NCBI GenBank assembly: GCA_963736235.1
Contig: CAVTOR010000031.1
Coordinates: 372,001 to 436,000 of the forward strand
Reading direction: 5' to 3'
Source of the DNA: CAVORB01 sp963736235
Lineage (GTDB): Bacteria > Pseudomonadota > Gammaproteobacteria > Chromatiales > Chromatiaceae
DNA: 64,000 nucleotides
Shown: one piece after another, positions 38,473 through 47,796 of the stretch
Layout: each line of letters begins with the position of its first letter
Numbering within the stretch: position 1 is the stretch's first letter
Notes under the pieces: model-generated
The model's database searches: none
What the model saw: only the letters and a program-made list of their open reading frames with translations
What the model was told of the DNA's origin: nothing
Translations under genes and position numbers: made by a program

Positions 38473-39384
38473 TCAGTGATCTTCGACCTGGCGGGCGAGA
38501 CACTCGCGGGTCCAGTAACGTCCCGCTTCTATCACCTGGGCGGCCTTGAAGAACTCGTGGCTCCGACAGACGTTCCCGGGAATCTCGATCAGGATGTCCG
38601 GCGGGTAGGACGCGAGTCGATAGCGCGCGATCGCGGACTGCATGGTGTCGAACACCCCCATCAGGATGTCCGTGAGCGCCATCTGGCGTTCCTCCGCCGG
38701 CTCCTCCGGGTGCTCGATACCCAGCTTGCTCTGAATGGAGCCGATGAAGCTCTCGATCCGCGAGCGGTATTCCTCGACGGAGCCAGAGCGTGGGGCCTTG
38801 GGGTTCGGTCCGAGGGGATGGGACACATCGCGCCCGGCCAGACTGACGGCGATCGTCAGGTCGGTGGAGTCTTCCGTCGCGGGGGCTACGGGTAGTGGAT
38901 TGAGCAATCCGCCGTCGACCAGGGTACGGCCGTCGATCGACTTTGGGGTGAAGATTCCCGGGATTGCGATCGAGGCACGAAGCGCGTCGAAAAGATTCCC
39001 CCGACTCAGCCAGACCTCTCTCTTGCTGGCCACGTCGGTGGCGACGGCCGTGAACGGAATCGGCAGGTCCTCGATGTTCGCATCGCCGACCAGCTTCCGC
39101 AGCTCGTTCATGATGAGATCTCCCTTCATCATCCCGGCCCGGCTGGTCAACGAGACGTCGAGGAAGCGCAAAACGTCCCATTCCGAGAGCCTGGTGACCC
39201 AGGACTCGTAGGCCGCGAGCTCGCCGGCCGCGTGGAACCCGCCGATCAGTGCCCCCATGGAGCAACCGACGATCGAAGAGACGATGTAACCGCGTTCCTC
39301 CAGCTCGCGGATGACGCCGATGTGCGCCAATCCGCGCGCGCCGCCGCTGCCGAGTATGAGAGAGATCGTTTTTGCGTGCGGCAT
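38473..39384 (-). CDS. patatin-like phospholipase
   Basis: A 303-residue serine acyl-hydrolase of the patatin family, RssA-like. The oxyanion motif GSGGARG (residues 12-18), the nucleophile elbow GCSMG (about 40-44) and the catalytic dyad Asp in VDGGLLNPLP (about 155-164) are all intact. No signal peptide, so cytoplasmic or membrane-associated, unless exported by another route. C-terminal 100 residues (VFDTMQSAIARYRLAS, PPDILIEIP) match the RssA type. It precedes the SLT lipoprotein and the giant LamG gene on the same strand, a suggestive neighbourhood. Confidence 0.93.
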   Translation of the reverse strand: MPHAKTISLILGSGGARGLAHIGVIRELEERGYIVSSIVGCSMGALIGGFHAAGELAAYESWVTRLSEWDVLRFLDVSLTSRAGMMKGDLIMNELRKLVGDANIEDLPIPFTAVATDVASKREVWLSRGNLFDALRASIAIPGIFTPKSIDGRTLVDGGLLNPLPVAPATEDSTDLTIAVSLAGRDVSHPLGPNPKAPRSGSVEEYRSRIESFIGSIQSKLGIEHPEEPAEERQMALTDILMGVFDTMQSAIARYRLASYPPDILIEIPGNVCRSHEFFKAAQVIEAGRYWTRECLARQVEDH

Positions 39385-39487
39385 CGGTTATTACCCACGA
39401 TGGTGTTGTGAGGGGGCGCCGCCCGAGGGCCCTGCTGGACGTCGTCAGTGGTCTTCATGTCCCCGTGGTCATGCACATGGCGACCCA

Positions 39488-40654
39488 TCAGTCCCGGGAC
39501 GGGACGATGCGCATCAGCGCCCCATCATCCTCATCCGTGAGGAGATACAAGTAGCCGTCCGGTCCCTGGCGGACGTCTCGCACCCGCTCGCCGATCCTCA
39601 GCTTCTCCTCGCCGATCACGCGGGCACCATCGAGCAGGATACGGCGGACCTGCTGGAATTTGAGGGCGCCGCTGAAGAGATTGCCTTGCCATCGGGGAAA
39701 GGCTTCGCCGGTGTAGTAGGCGAGACCGCTGGGGGCCTTGGATGGGGTCCAGACCAGCGCCGGGTCGGAGATGCCCGGACGGCTCGTCTCGTCGGATATG
39801 CGCGGCCCCCAATACTCATTGCTGTAGGTGACCTCGGGCCATCCGTAGTTGTTTCCTCCCGCGATCAGGTTCAGCTCGTCGCCGCCCCGTGAGCCATGCT
39901 CATTCGCCCAGATGCGGCCGCTCGCGGGGTCCCTGGTCATGCCCTGGATATTACGGTGGCCGATGGTCCAGATCTCCGGCTTGGCGCCCGGCTGGCCGAC
40001 GAACGGATTGTCCGCGGGTGCGCTGCCGTCGTCGTTGAGCCTGAGCACCGCACCGAAATGCTTGCCCGGGTTCTGCGCCTGATTGCGGATGTTCTCGCCC
40101 CGAAATGCGATCGGCGGATTCCCCCCGTCACCCACGCTCATCAGCAGGCTGTTGTCGGGTAGCCAGACCATGCGCGAACCGAAATGCTGACCGCCGGACT
40201 TGGGATCCGCGTTGCGAAAAATGATCTCCGTGTCCCGCAGGGCAGATCCGTCGAGGCGCCCGCGGGCCAGCGCGGTGCGATTGGCGTCCGGCGTGCCGAT
40301 CGCGAGGGTGAGATAGACGAGCCGATTGCTGGAGAAGTCCGGGTGCAGGGAGACGTCCAGCAGTCCGCCCTGACCATTTGCGAGCAGCGGCGGCAGGCCG
40401 GAGATCGGCTCTGGATCGAGCTTGCCGTCGCGAATGAGGCGCAGGCGCCCCGCGCGCTCTGTGACCAAGGCCGCGCCGTCGGGCAGCCAGGTGATTGCCC
40501 AGGGATGGCTGAGGCCGCGCACCACGATCTCGCTGCGCCAACCGGTTGCCTCTGGGACGTCGCCGCTGATCTGGGCGGGGCCCGTCTGGGCGTCACAACC
40601 GCCGCTGATCGCGGCGAGCAGGACAAGTACAGTACCGCGTGCTGGCTGCCGCAT
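39488..40654 (-). CDS. PQQ-dependent sugar dehydrogenase family protein (YliI/soluble GDH-like)
   Basis: A six-bladed beta-propeller aldose dehydrogenase of the glucose/sorbosone dehydrogenase family, about 388 residues from ATG 40654. The N terminus looks like a lipoprotein signal (VLLAAISGGC). Family landmarks: GLSHPWAITWLPDGAALVTE, LLDVSLHPDFSSN, LVYLTLA, IGHRNIQGMTRDPASGRIWANEHG (in two parts) and GWPEVTYSNEY. The propeller holds PQQ and calcium in the characterised members. The frame opens at 40708 but the signal peptide fits the second start. No pqq synthesis genes occur in this window. Confidence 0.9.
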   Translation of the reverse strand: MRQPARGTVLVLLAAISGGCDAQTGPAQISGDVPEATGWRSEIVVRGLSHPWAITWLPDGAALVTERAGRLRLIRDGKLDPEPISGLPPLLANGQGGLLDVSLHPDFSSNRLVYLTLAIGTPDANRTALARGRLDGSALRDTEIIFRNADPKSGGQHFGSRMVWLPDNSLLMSVGDGGNPPIAFRGENIRNQAQNPGKHFGAVLRLNDDGSAPADNPFVGQPGAKPEIWTIGHRNIQGMTRDPASGRIWANEHGSRGGDELNLIAGGNNYGWPEVTYSNEYWGPRISDETSRPGISDPALVWTPSKAPSGLAYYTGEAFPRWQGNLFSGALKFQQVRRILLDGARVIGEEKLRIGERVRDVRQGPDGYLYLLTDEDDGALMRIVPSRD

Positions 40655-40718
40655 GCGTGTTTTCTTCCGCGCCGTCGGTGTCTTCGCCTCGAGTATAGGG
40701 CGTGTCACGGCAGGTATC

Positions 40719-42172
40719 TCAACGCCGCCAGAAGGCCGGGGTTAGCAGTACCAGCAGAGTGAAGATCTCCAAACGCCCGAGCAGCATGGCGAAGCAGAGT
40801 ATCCACTTGGCGGGGTCGTGCAGGTCGGCGTAGTTGGCGCCGACGTTGCCCAGCCCCGGGCCCAGGTTGTTGATGCAGGCGGCTACGGCGGAGAAGGCGG
40901 TCATCAGGTCCAGCCCCGTGGCGGCGAGGGCGAGGTACATGAAGGTGAAGCTGGCCACGTAGAGCGAGAAGAATCCCCACACCGCGTCCACCACGCGATG
41001 GTTGACGCTCCTGCCGCCCATGCGCACTGGCATCTGGGCATTGGGATGGATGAGGCGGCTGATCTCGCGCAGCCCCTGTTTGATCAGCAGCAGGAAACGA
41101 ATCACTTTGATGCCGCCACCGGTCGAGCCGGCGCAGCCGCCGACGAAGCTGGTGAAGAGCAGCAGGATCTCGAGGAACGGCGGCCAGTAGTAGAACTGCG
41201 CGGTGGTGAAGCCGGTAGTCGTGCCGATGGAGACCACTTGGAAGAGTCCCTGGGTGAAGGCGTCGTCCCAGAAGATATAGGTATCGGTGTAGTACAGGGA
41301 TACGGTGACGATAACAGTCGAGGTCGTAATCAGGAGCAGATAGAAGCGGAACTCACTGTCGCGCCAGTACACGAGCGGATTCTTGCGGCGCACGACCGAT
41401 GAAATGGAGGGCAAAGTTGACGCCCGACACCAGCATGAACACGACCGCGATCATCTCGATCAGGTTGCTGTCGAAGTAGCCGATACTGTCGTCGTGGGTG
41501 GAGAAGCCGCCGATAGCAACAGTGGAGAAGGCGTGGCCGACGGCGTCGAAGAGCGACATCCCGGCACCCCAATAGGCCGCGGTGCAGGCAACGGTCAACC
41601 CCAGGTAGATGTACCAGAGGGCCTTGGCCGTCTCGGTGATCCGCGGGGTAAGCTTCGAGTCCTTCATCGGGCCGGGGGTTTCCGCCCGGTAGAGCTGCAT
41701 CCCGCCGACGCCCAGCATGGGCAACACCGCCACCGCCAACACGATGATACCCATGCCCCCGAGCCACTGCAGCTGCTGGCGGTAGTAGAGGATGGAGCGC
41801 GGCAGCTCGTCGATGCCGACGATCACCGTGGCCCCCGTCGTGGTGAGTCCCGACAGGGACTCGAACACGGCGTCGGTGATCGACAGGCGCGGGTTCTCCG
41901 CCAGGATGAAGGGCAGCGAGCCGCACAGGCCCAGTACGGTCCAGAACAGCACCACGACCAGAAATCCGTCGCGCAGCCGCAGATCCTGACGACTTCCGTG
42001 CACCGGAAGCCAGATCAGCGTGCCCATTCCCAGGATGAGTGCAAAGGCGAGTAGGAAAGGGGTGGCGGCGCCGTCACCGTAACCAGAGCGATACCGACAC
42101 CGGCGGCAGCATGCTGAAGCTGAACACCATCAGCAGCAGGCCCAGCACCTTTTGGACGATGAGCGGCTTCAC
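40719..42172 (-). CDS. trkH: Trk potassium uptake membrane protein TrkH (two frameshifts)
   Basis: Ion-conducting subunit of the Trk K+ system. Three frames combine: the N terminus from GTG 42172 (VKPLIVQKVLGLLLMVFSFS to SVSLW), the middle (GMGTLIWLPVHGSRQDLRLR ... FESLSGLTTTGATVI ... VGHAFSTVAIGGFSTHDDS) and the C terminus (RKNPLVYWRDSEFR ... VSIGTTTGFTTAQF ... FVGGCAGSTGGGIKVIR ... SAVAACINNLGPGLGNVG). The four pore loops each have the selectivity Gly. Extra bases at about 42076-42082 (T) and 41398-41403 (A) explain the breaks; corrected length is 483 residues, the same as E. coli TrkH. One base after the trkA stop. Confidence 0.93.
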
Positions 42173-42173
42173 G

Positions 42174-43547
42174 TCACAGGAAGGTCACGCTGACCTGGAA
42201 CAGCTTTTCCACCTCCGCTACCTTGCGTTTGTCTTGCAGAAACAGGATGACATGGTCCTCGGGCTCGATGACGGTGTCGTGGTGGGCGATGAGCACCTCT
42301 TCTCCACGAACGATGGCACCGATGCTGGCCCCGGCGGGCAGGCTGATGTCCTCGACCGGACGGCCGATGACCTTGCTGGAGCCTCGATCCCCGTGCGCGA
42401 TGGCCTCGATGGCTTCTGCCGCCCCGCGCCGCAGGGAGTGGACCATGACTACATCGCCCCGGCGCACGTGCTTGAGCAAGCTGCCGATGGTTGCCTGCTG
42501 CGGTGAGATGGCGACGTCGATGTGTCCGCTCTGGACCAGGTCCACGTAGGCGGGGCGGTTGATCAGCGCCATCACCTTGCGCGCCCCAAGGCGCTTGGCC
42601 AGCATCGCGGAGAGGATGTTGTCCTCGTCATCGTTGGTGACGGCGCAGAAGACGTCCGTGTTCTCCACGTTCTCCTCCAGCAGGAGCTCCTCGTCGGCCG
42701 CGTCGCCATGGAGCACGATGGTGCGCTCGAGGGTCTCGGCGATCTGCTTGCAGCGATTGAGGTTGCGCTCGATGACCTTGACCCGGAAGTTGCGCTCCGT
42801 GGCGCTGGCGAGACGCGTGCCGATGTTGCCGCCGCCAGCGAAGATGATGCGTTTGTACGGCTTCTCCAGGCGTCTGAGCTCGCTCATGACCGAGCGGATG
42901 TGCTTCGGGGCGGCGACGAAGAAGACCTCGTCGTCTGCCTGTATGACCGTGTCCCCCGTCGGCTGGATGGCGCGGTCCTGGCGGTAGATGGCGGCCACGC
43001 GGGCGTCCACGTTGGGCATGTGGTCGGACAGGGTGCGCAGCTCGTGGCCGACCAGAGGGCCGCCGTAATAGGCCTTGACGGCCACCAGGCGCACCCGGCC
43101 CTCCGCGAAGTCCAGGACCTGCAGGGTGCCCGGGTTCTCTATCAGACGCAGGATGTACTCGGTGACCAGTTGCTCCGGGCTGATGCGCACGTCGATGGGC
43201 AGGGCCTCGGCGGTGAACAGCTTGGGGTGGTCGAGGAAGCCCTGGGAGCGTACCCGCGCGATCTTGGTGGGGGTGTGGAACAGGGTGTAGGCGACCTGGC
43301 AGGCCACCATGTTGGTCTCGTCGCTGTTGGTCACCGCGAGGATCATGTCCGCGTCCTCGGCGCCCGCCCGCAGCAGCACGTCCGGGTGGGCGCCATGGCC
43401 CAGCACGGTCCGCAGATCGAAGCGGTCTTGCAGCTCGCGCAGGAGCTCGGGGTTCTGGTCGACGACCGTGATGTCGTTGGCCTCGCTGACCAGGTTGGCG
43501 GCCACCGACGTGCCCACCTGACCGGCACCAAGGATGATGATCTTCAT
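42174..43547 (-). CDS. trkA: Trk system potassium transport regulator TrkA
   Basis: Cytoplasmic peripheral subunit that gates TrkH in response to NAD(H)/ATP. The 457-residue protein is a tandem of two RCK units: Rossmann loops GAGQVGTSVAANL (about residues 7-19) and AGGGNIGTRLASATE (about 238-252), each followed by a TrkA-C domain (about 150-220 and 375-455). Length equals E. coli TrkA (458). It lies between ntrX-like and trkH. Confidence 0.97.
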   Translation of the reverse strand: MKIIILGAGQVGTSVAANLVSEANDITVVDQNPELLRELQDRFDLRTVLGHGAHPDVLLRAGAEDADMILAVTNSDETNMVACQVAYTLFHTPTKIARVRSQGFLDHPKLFTAEALPIDVRISPEQLVTEYILRLIENPGTLQVLDFAEGRVRLVAVKAYYGGPLVGHELRTLSDHMPNVDARVAAIYRQDRAIQPTGDTVIQADDEVFFVAAPKHIRSVMSELRRLEKPYKRIIFAGGGNIGTRLASATERNFRVKVIERNLNRCKQIAETLERTIVLHGDAADEELLLEENVENTDVFCAVTNDDEDNILSAMLAKRLGARKVMALINRPAYVDLVQSGHIDVAISPQQATIGSLLKHVRRGDVVMVHSLRRGAAEAIEAIAHGDRGSSKVIGRPVEDISLPAGASIGAIVRGEEVLIAHHDTVIEPEDHVILFLQDKRKVAEVEKLFQVSVTFL

Positions 43548-43574
43548 TGCGACCTACCGGTCTTCAGCTGACCG

Positions 43575-44942
43575 CTAACGGCGTTCCTTGATCTCGATCC
43601 CTAACGAACGCAGCTTGCGGTAAAGGTGGGTGCGCTCCATGCCAGCCTCTTTCGCCATCTTGCTGACGTTGCCTCCGTGCTTCTCGAGCTGGTAATCGAG
43701 GTAGGCCTTCTCGAACTGCTCCCGGGCCTGGCGCAGGGGCTGATCGAAGGAGACCATTCCCTCCAGGGATTGCGTGGGCACCGCCGGTGCCGCGCCGAGC
43801 GCGTTCTCGACCTCGTCCTGATTGACCTCGTCCCCGGCGCCCAGGATGAGCACCCGCTGCACCAGGTTCTTGAGCTCGCGCACGTTGCCCGGCCAGCTGT
43901 AGTTGCGCATATAGTTTTGGGCGCCCACGTTGAACCGCCGATAGGGCAGCTTCTCGTGGGTCGCGAAGAAGTCCACGTAGTAGTTGATCAGTTCCGGCAC
44001 GTCTTCGCTGTGCTCGCGCAGCGCCGGCACATTCAGGGGTACCACGTTGAGGTGGTAGAAGAGGTCCTCGCGGAAGCGGCCGGCGCGCACCTCGTCCTCC
44101 AAATTGCGTTGGGTGGCGGCGATGATGCGCACGTCGATACGCACCGGATCGGTGCCTCCCACCCGCAGGAACGAGCCGGTGTCCAGCGCGCCCAGGAGCT
44201 GGGCCTGGACCTCGAGGTCCATGTCCGCAACCTCATCGAGCAGCAAGGTGCCGCCGGAGGCCTGCTCCAGGCTTCCGTAGTGGAGGTGGTCGCCGTCCTC
44301 GCTCCCGAAGAGCTCGCGCGCCGCGTTGGAGCGGGCGATTCCGGAAACACCGAGGTCGACGAACGGCCGCTCGCGACGCCCGCTCTGGGAGTGGAGGTAA
44401 CGGGCGAAGGTCTCGCGACCGCTACCGGCCTCGCCCGTGATCAGAACCCAGGTATCGTGCTGGGCGATGCGCTTTACCTGCTCGCGCAGGCGCTGCATGG
44501 CGGCGCTGCGGCCCACCGGCTCGTGCGCGATGGCGGTCCGGCGCTTGAGCCCGACGTTCTCCCTGGCAAGCTTGTCCGCCTCCAGGGCACGCTCGGTGGT
44601 GAGCAAGAGCTTGGCCATGGAGAGCGGCTTTTCCAAGAAGTCGTAAGCGCCGAGGCGGGTGGCCTCGACCGCCGTCTCCACCGTGCCGTGTCCGGACATC
44701 ATGATCACCGGGCAGGGCAGGCCCTCGTCCTCCGCCCACTCCTTGAGCAGGCTGATGCCGTCCAGATCAGGCATCCAGATATCGAGCAGGATCAGGTCGG
44801 GGCGGCGGTCCCGCAGGGCGTGGCGCGCGGCCTCGCCATTCTCCGCGCCGGCGACGACGTAGCCTTCGTCTTCCAGGATCTCCTGCACCAGGGTGCGGAT
44901 GTCCGGTTCGTCGTCCACGACCAGAATGTGGGGTGCGCTCAT
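43575..44942 (-). CDS. NtrX-like response regulator with degenerate AAA+ motifs
   Basis: Sigma-54-activator-type response regulator, 455 residues, partner of the adjacent NtrY-like kinase. Receiver domain (about 1-120) with the acidic pair VVDDEPD, phosphoacceptor Asp in LLDIWMPDLDG and Lys in EKPLS. The AAA+ domain (about 140-370) departs from active members: Walker A reads GEAGSGRE, Arg in place of the nucleotide-binding Lys, and the GAFTGA loop that touches sigma-54 is gone (FGSEDGDHLHYGSLEQASGG). Walker B LLLDEVADM and the RFREDLFYHLNVVPL arginine-finger region remain. C-terminal Fis-type HTH (NVSKMAKEAGMERTHLYRKL). It probably binds DNA but not as a classical sigma-54 activator. Confidence 0.9.
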   Translation of the reverse strand: MSAPHILVVDDEPDIRTLVQEILEDEGYVVAGAENGEAARHALRDRRPDLILLDIWMPDLDGISLLKEWAEDEGLPCPVIMMSGHGTVETAVEATRLGAYDFLEKPLSMAKLLLTTERALEADKLARENVGLKRRTAIAHEPVGRSAAMQRLREQVKRIAQHDTWVLITGEAGSGRETFARYLHSQSGRRERPFVDLGVSGIARSNAARELFGSEDGDHLHYGSLEQASGGTLLLDEVADMDLEVQAQLLGALDTGSFLRVGGTDPVRIDVRIIAATQRNLEDEVRAGRFREDLFYHLNVVPLNVPALREHSEDVPELINYYVDFFATHEKLPYRRFNVGAQNYMRNYSWPGNVRELKNLVQRVLILGAGDEVNQDEVENALGAAPAVPTQSLEGMVSFDQPLRQAREQFEKAYLDYQLEKHGGNVSKMAKEAGMERTHLYRKLRSLGIEIKERR

Positions 44943-45058
44943 TATTTTCTAGTCCATCCAAATCTCACGCCAAAGGCGCTCCAACGCGACGCTTCCGCCG
45001 ATCGGCCGTCATTACGGGGCCAGACCCGACCGGTTAGAACGTACAGGGTCTGATCGCG

Positions 45059-47245
45059 CTAACGGACCGCCGCTGCCGCGGGTTCCACCTTCCACACGGG
45101 AAGCCTGGCGACGACGCGGGCACCACCGTCTACGTTCTCCGCCCAGATGATACCGCCGTGCTCTTCAATAATCTTCTTGACAATGGAAAGGCCGAGCCCT
45201 GTCCCTTTTGCTTTGGTGGTCACGTACGGCTCGAACAGCCGACCGAGCAGCGCCTCGTCGAAACCGCTCCCGTTGTCTTCCACGCTCAGCTCGATCAGTG
45301 GGCTCTCCGCGTCCACGATCAGCTCCGTGGACACCAGGATGTGGCCGTCGCGACGACCTTCCAGGGACTCTTGGGCGTTCTTGACCAGGTTGTGAATCAC
45401 TTGGCGCAGCCGCAACGGATCTCCCTTGATCTGCGTCCCCGGCGCATGCAGGCGCACCTCCAGGCCCTGTTTCGGCCCGGCACTGTGGTACAGCTCCATC
45501 ACCTCCAAGATCAGCGCGTCCAGGCGCAGGGGCTCGACTTCCATCTTCGGCGTGCGGGCGTAGCTGGAGAAGTCGTTGACCATGGCCTTCATCGCCTCGA
45601 CCTGCTGGACGATGGTGCGCGTGGCGCGGTCCACGATGTCCGCGTCCTGCTCGGGCAGCTTCGCCAGAAGCTTGTGGCGCAGGCGCTCCGCAGAGAGCTG
45701 GATGGGGGTCAGCGGATTCTTGATCTCGTGGGCGAGACGGCGAGCGACCTCGCCCCAGGCGGCGTCGCGCTGGGCCATGATCAGCGTCGTGATGTCGTCG
45801 AAAACCACGACGTGTCCGCGCTCGTTCGCCCCGGGCCTGATCAGGGGGCTGCCGCGGCACATCAGCACCTGCCGCCCCTCACCGCTGAACAGGGTGACCT
45901 CCGTGCGCCACTCGGTCTCGGCTTTCAGCCGAGCGCGCACCGCCTCCACCCAGCGCGTGAGTCGCGGGTGCTCAGACTCCAGCGTGGCGAGCGAGTGGTC
46001 GTCGATGCTCTCGTCCTCCAGCTTCAGGATGTGCAGCGCCGCCGGGTTCGCGGTGCGCAGACACTCGTCGGCATCGAGGGCGATGACGCCGGACGACAAG
46101 CGTCCGAGCACGGTTTCCAGGTAGGCGCGCTGGGCCTCGACCGCCTCCTGGCTACGCGCGGCGGCATCGCGGGCCTGCGCGACGCGGCGGGTCATGGCAT
46201 TGAACGAGGAGACCAGGAACGCGAGCTCGTCATCGTGGGCGGGCAATGGCAGCTGCTGCTCGTAGTCCCCGTCGGCGACCGCACGGGTGCCGCGGGCGAT
46301 GTCGGCCACCGGCGCTACCAGGCGGCGTGCGGTGTGAAACGCCGCGATCAACGCCGACATGAGGCCGAACATGAGCACCAGGGACAGCGTGAGCGAGAAG
46401 CTGAACTTGAGCGACTGGCGCAGATACGCGAGCTCCGTGTAGCGGTTGTAGGCATCCTCCAGCCGCGCGGACAGCTCGCCGATGCGCGCCGAGGTGGGAA
46501 ACAGCGCCTGCAGCATCATGTCACGGCCGCGCGGATCGATGACCAGCACCCGGACCACCATCTCGCCGCCCACTCCCGTCTCCAGTCCCACGTAGTTGTC
46601 GCCGTTGCGGACCCGGTTGAGCAGTTCCCGATCCGGATGGCTCGGAACCAGTTGGGTCGGGTCCTCGCTGGCGTTGCCGGTTACCTGACCGTTGAGGCCA
46701 AAGATCGCGATCTCCAGCGCCCCGGCCTGACGTCTGAGCTTTCCCAGGCTCAGGGCGAGCGCGGTCGTGGAACGGTCCTCGATACCTGATAGCAGCTGCT
46801 CCGAGTATTTGAGGAGGACGCGCTGGTTGAGGTCGAGCGAGGCCTGGTTGAGCGCCAGGGCGTCCTCCATCGCACGGTCGATCTCCACATCGAACCAGCT
46901 ATCGATTCCGCGCAGCAGGAATCCAAGCGAGTAGTAGTAAACCACCCCGACCGGCAGCAGCGAGATTAGGGCGAACAGGATGACGATCCGCCCGGTGAGG
47001 CGGGAACCGGCGGCCTGCCGACGGTAGCGGCCGACGAGTTTGGTCACATTGACGGCCACCATCACCGCGAGCACCGCCAAGCCCAGCAGAACCAGGAACA
47101 ACAGGGGCACGAAGGCGCGACTGAGCTCCTCGGAGTTCTGCACCGCGTCGCTCATCAAATCGAGCGCTACGAACAGCACCAACAACAGGAGCGCCACCGG
47201 AATCGCGCCCGGCTGGCGCAACCTTTTCAGCGCTGCAGGGGCCAT
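45059..47245 (-). CDS. NtrY-like sensor histidine kinase
   Basis: Inner-membrane kinase of 728 residues. Membrane helices at about 15-32, 43-68, 88-112 and 285-305 flank a periplasmic sensor region (about 113-280); then HAMP (305-360, VADIARGTRAVADGDYEQQ), PAS-like domain (375-485, ETVLGRLSSGVIALDADE), H-box EVARRLAHEIKNPLTPIQLS (about 500-519, phosphorylatable His), N-box LRQVIHNLVKNAQESLEG and G-box GTGLGLSIVKKIIEEHGG. The order kinase-regulator-trkA-trkH on one strand suggests a link to ion or envelope homeostasis. It overlaps the DUF4390 gene by 19 bases. Confidence 0.93.
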   Translation of the reverse strand: MAPAALKRLRQPGAIPVALLLLVLFVALDLMSDAVQNSEELSRAFVPLLFLVLLGLAVLAVMVAVNVTKLVGRYRRQAAGSRLTGRIVILFALISLLPVGVVYYYSLGFLLRGIDSWFDVEIDRAMEDALALNQASLDLNQRVLLKYSEQLLSGIEDRSTTALALSLGKLRRQAGALEIAIFGLNGQVTGNASEDPTQLVPSHPDRELLNRVRNGDNYVGLETGVGGEMVVRVLVIDPRGRDMMLQALFPTSARIGELSARLEDAYNRYTELAYLRQSLKFSFSLTLSLVLMFGLMSALIAAFHTARRLVAPVADIARGTRAVADGDYEQQLPLPAHDDELAFLVSSFNAMTRRVAQARDAAARSQEAVEAQRAYLETVLGRLSSGVIALDADECLRTANPAALHILKLEDESIDDHSLATLESEHPRLTRWVEAVRARLKAETEWRTEVTLFSGEGRQVLMCRGSPLIRPGANERGHVVVFDDITTLIMAQRDAAWGEVARRLAHEIKNPLTPIQLSAERLRHKLLAKLPEQDADIVDRATRTIVQQVEAMKAMVNDFSSYARTPKMEVEPLRLDALILEVMELYHSAGPKQGLEVRLHAPGTQIKGDPLRLRQVIHNLVKNAQESLEGRRDGHILVSTELIVDAESPLIELSVEDNGSGFDEALLGRLFEPYVTTKAKGTGLGLSIVKKIIEEHGGIIWAENVDGGARVVARLPVWKVEPAAAAVR

Positions 47246-47796
47246 TTGGTCCAGCCAGACGAGAGCTTCCAGGACGGGAGCAGGTAGGCCATGGGCTTGA
47301 GCGGCAGGGGCAGGCCCTCGACGTCGAGGGATGCCTGCAGGTGGATCTCGTATTCCCTGTCCGCCTCCAGGCGGTCGATCGACACAAGGTCGAGCCCCCG
47401 AATATCACCGAGCGCGGCGATCGCGGCATCGCGCGTCACGTAATCCCGGCCGCCGGCATCGGGGAGTCGGGAGACGAGGTAGCGCTCCGACAGCGGCTTG
47501 TAGCGGATCATGTAGCGCAGACGCTGGTCGACCAGGCTGTCCTCCCATACCCAGGCGTCGGCGGGCCGCAGCTGAGCGTGGACCTCCAGGGTCAGGGGAA
47601 CCCCGTTGTCGAGGGCCTCCAGGGCGACCGCGCTGAAGCGGTAATCGATGCGGGCGTCCAGCACGAGGGTGCTGCCTTCGAGGCGGGTCGTTACCTCACC
47701 GACCTTGAACTCGGACGCGACGACGGCGCGGCTTGCCAACAGCGCACACGCGAGCCACAGCATCGAGAACATCGCGGTAACTCGTTCTCTGCTCAT
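47227..47796 (-). CDS. DUF4390 domain-containing protein
   Basis: A 189-residue exported protein with a signal peptide (residues 1-28, ending AVVAS) and a DUF4390 body: DARIDYRFSAVALEALDNGVPL (read in two parts), DQRLRYMIRYKPLSERYLV and YLLPSWKLSSGWTKWPL at the end. Function unknown; the family is regularly encoded between rsmB and the NtrY-like kinase and may be that kinase's periplasmic partner (inference). Its ATG overlaps the rsmB stop (ATGA), and it ends inside the kinase gene start. Confidence 0.85.
   Translation of the reverse strand: MSRERVTAMFSMLWLACALLASRAVVASEFKVGEVTTRLEGSTLVLDARIDYRFSAVALEALDNGVPLTLEVHAQLRPADAWVWEDSLVDQRLRYMIRYKPLSERYLVSRLPDAGGRDYVTRDAAIAALGDIRGLDLVSIDRLEADREYEIHLQASLDVEGLPLPLKPMAYLLPSWKLSSGWTKWPLQR

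Noticed and set aside
38342..39265. N-terminal extension of the SLT lipoprotein frame across the patatin region
   Set aside because: It is an out-of-frame reading of the patatin gene; the lipoprotein signal peptide fixes the start at 38341.
45158..46789. 543-codon open frame opposite the NtrY-like kinase
   Set aside because: Same kind of antisense shadow; the kinase on the other strand has intact H, N and G boxes.
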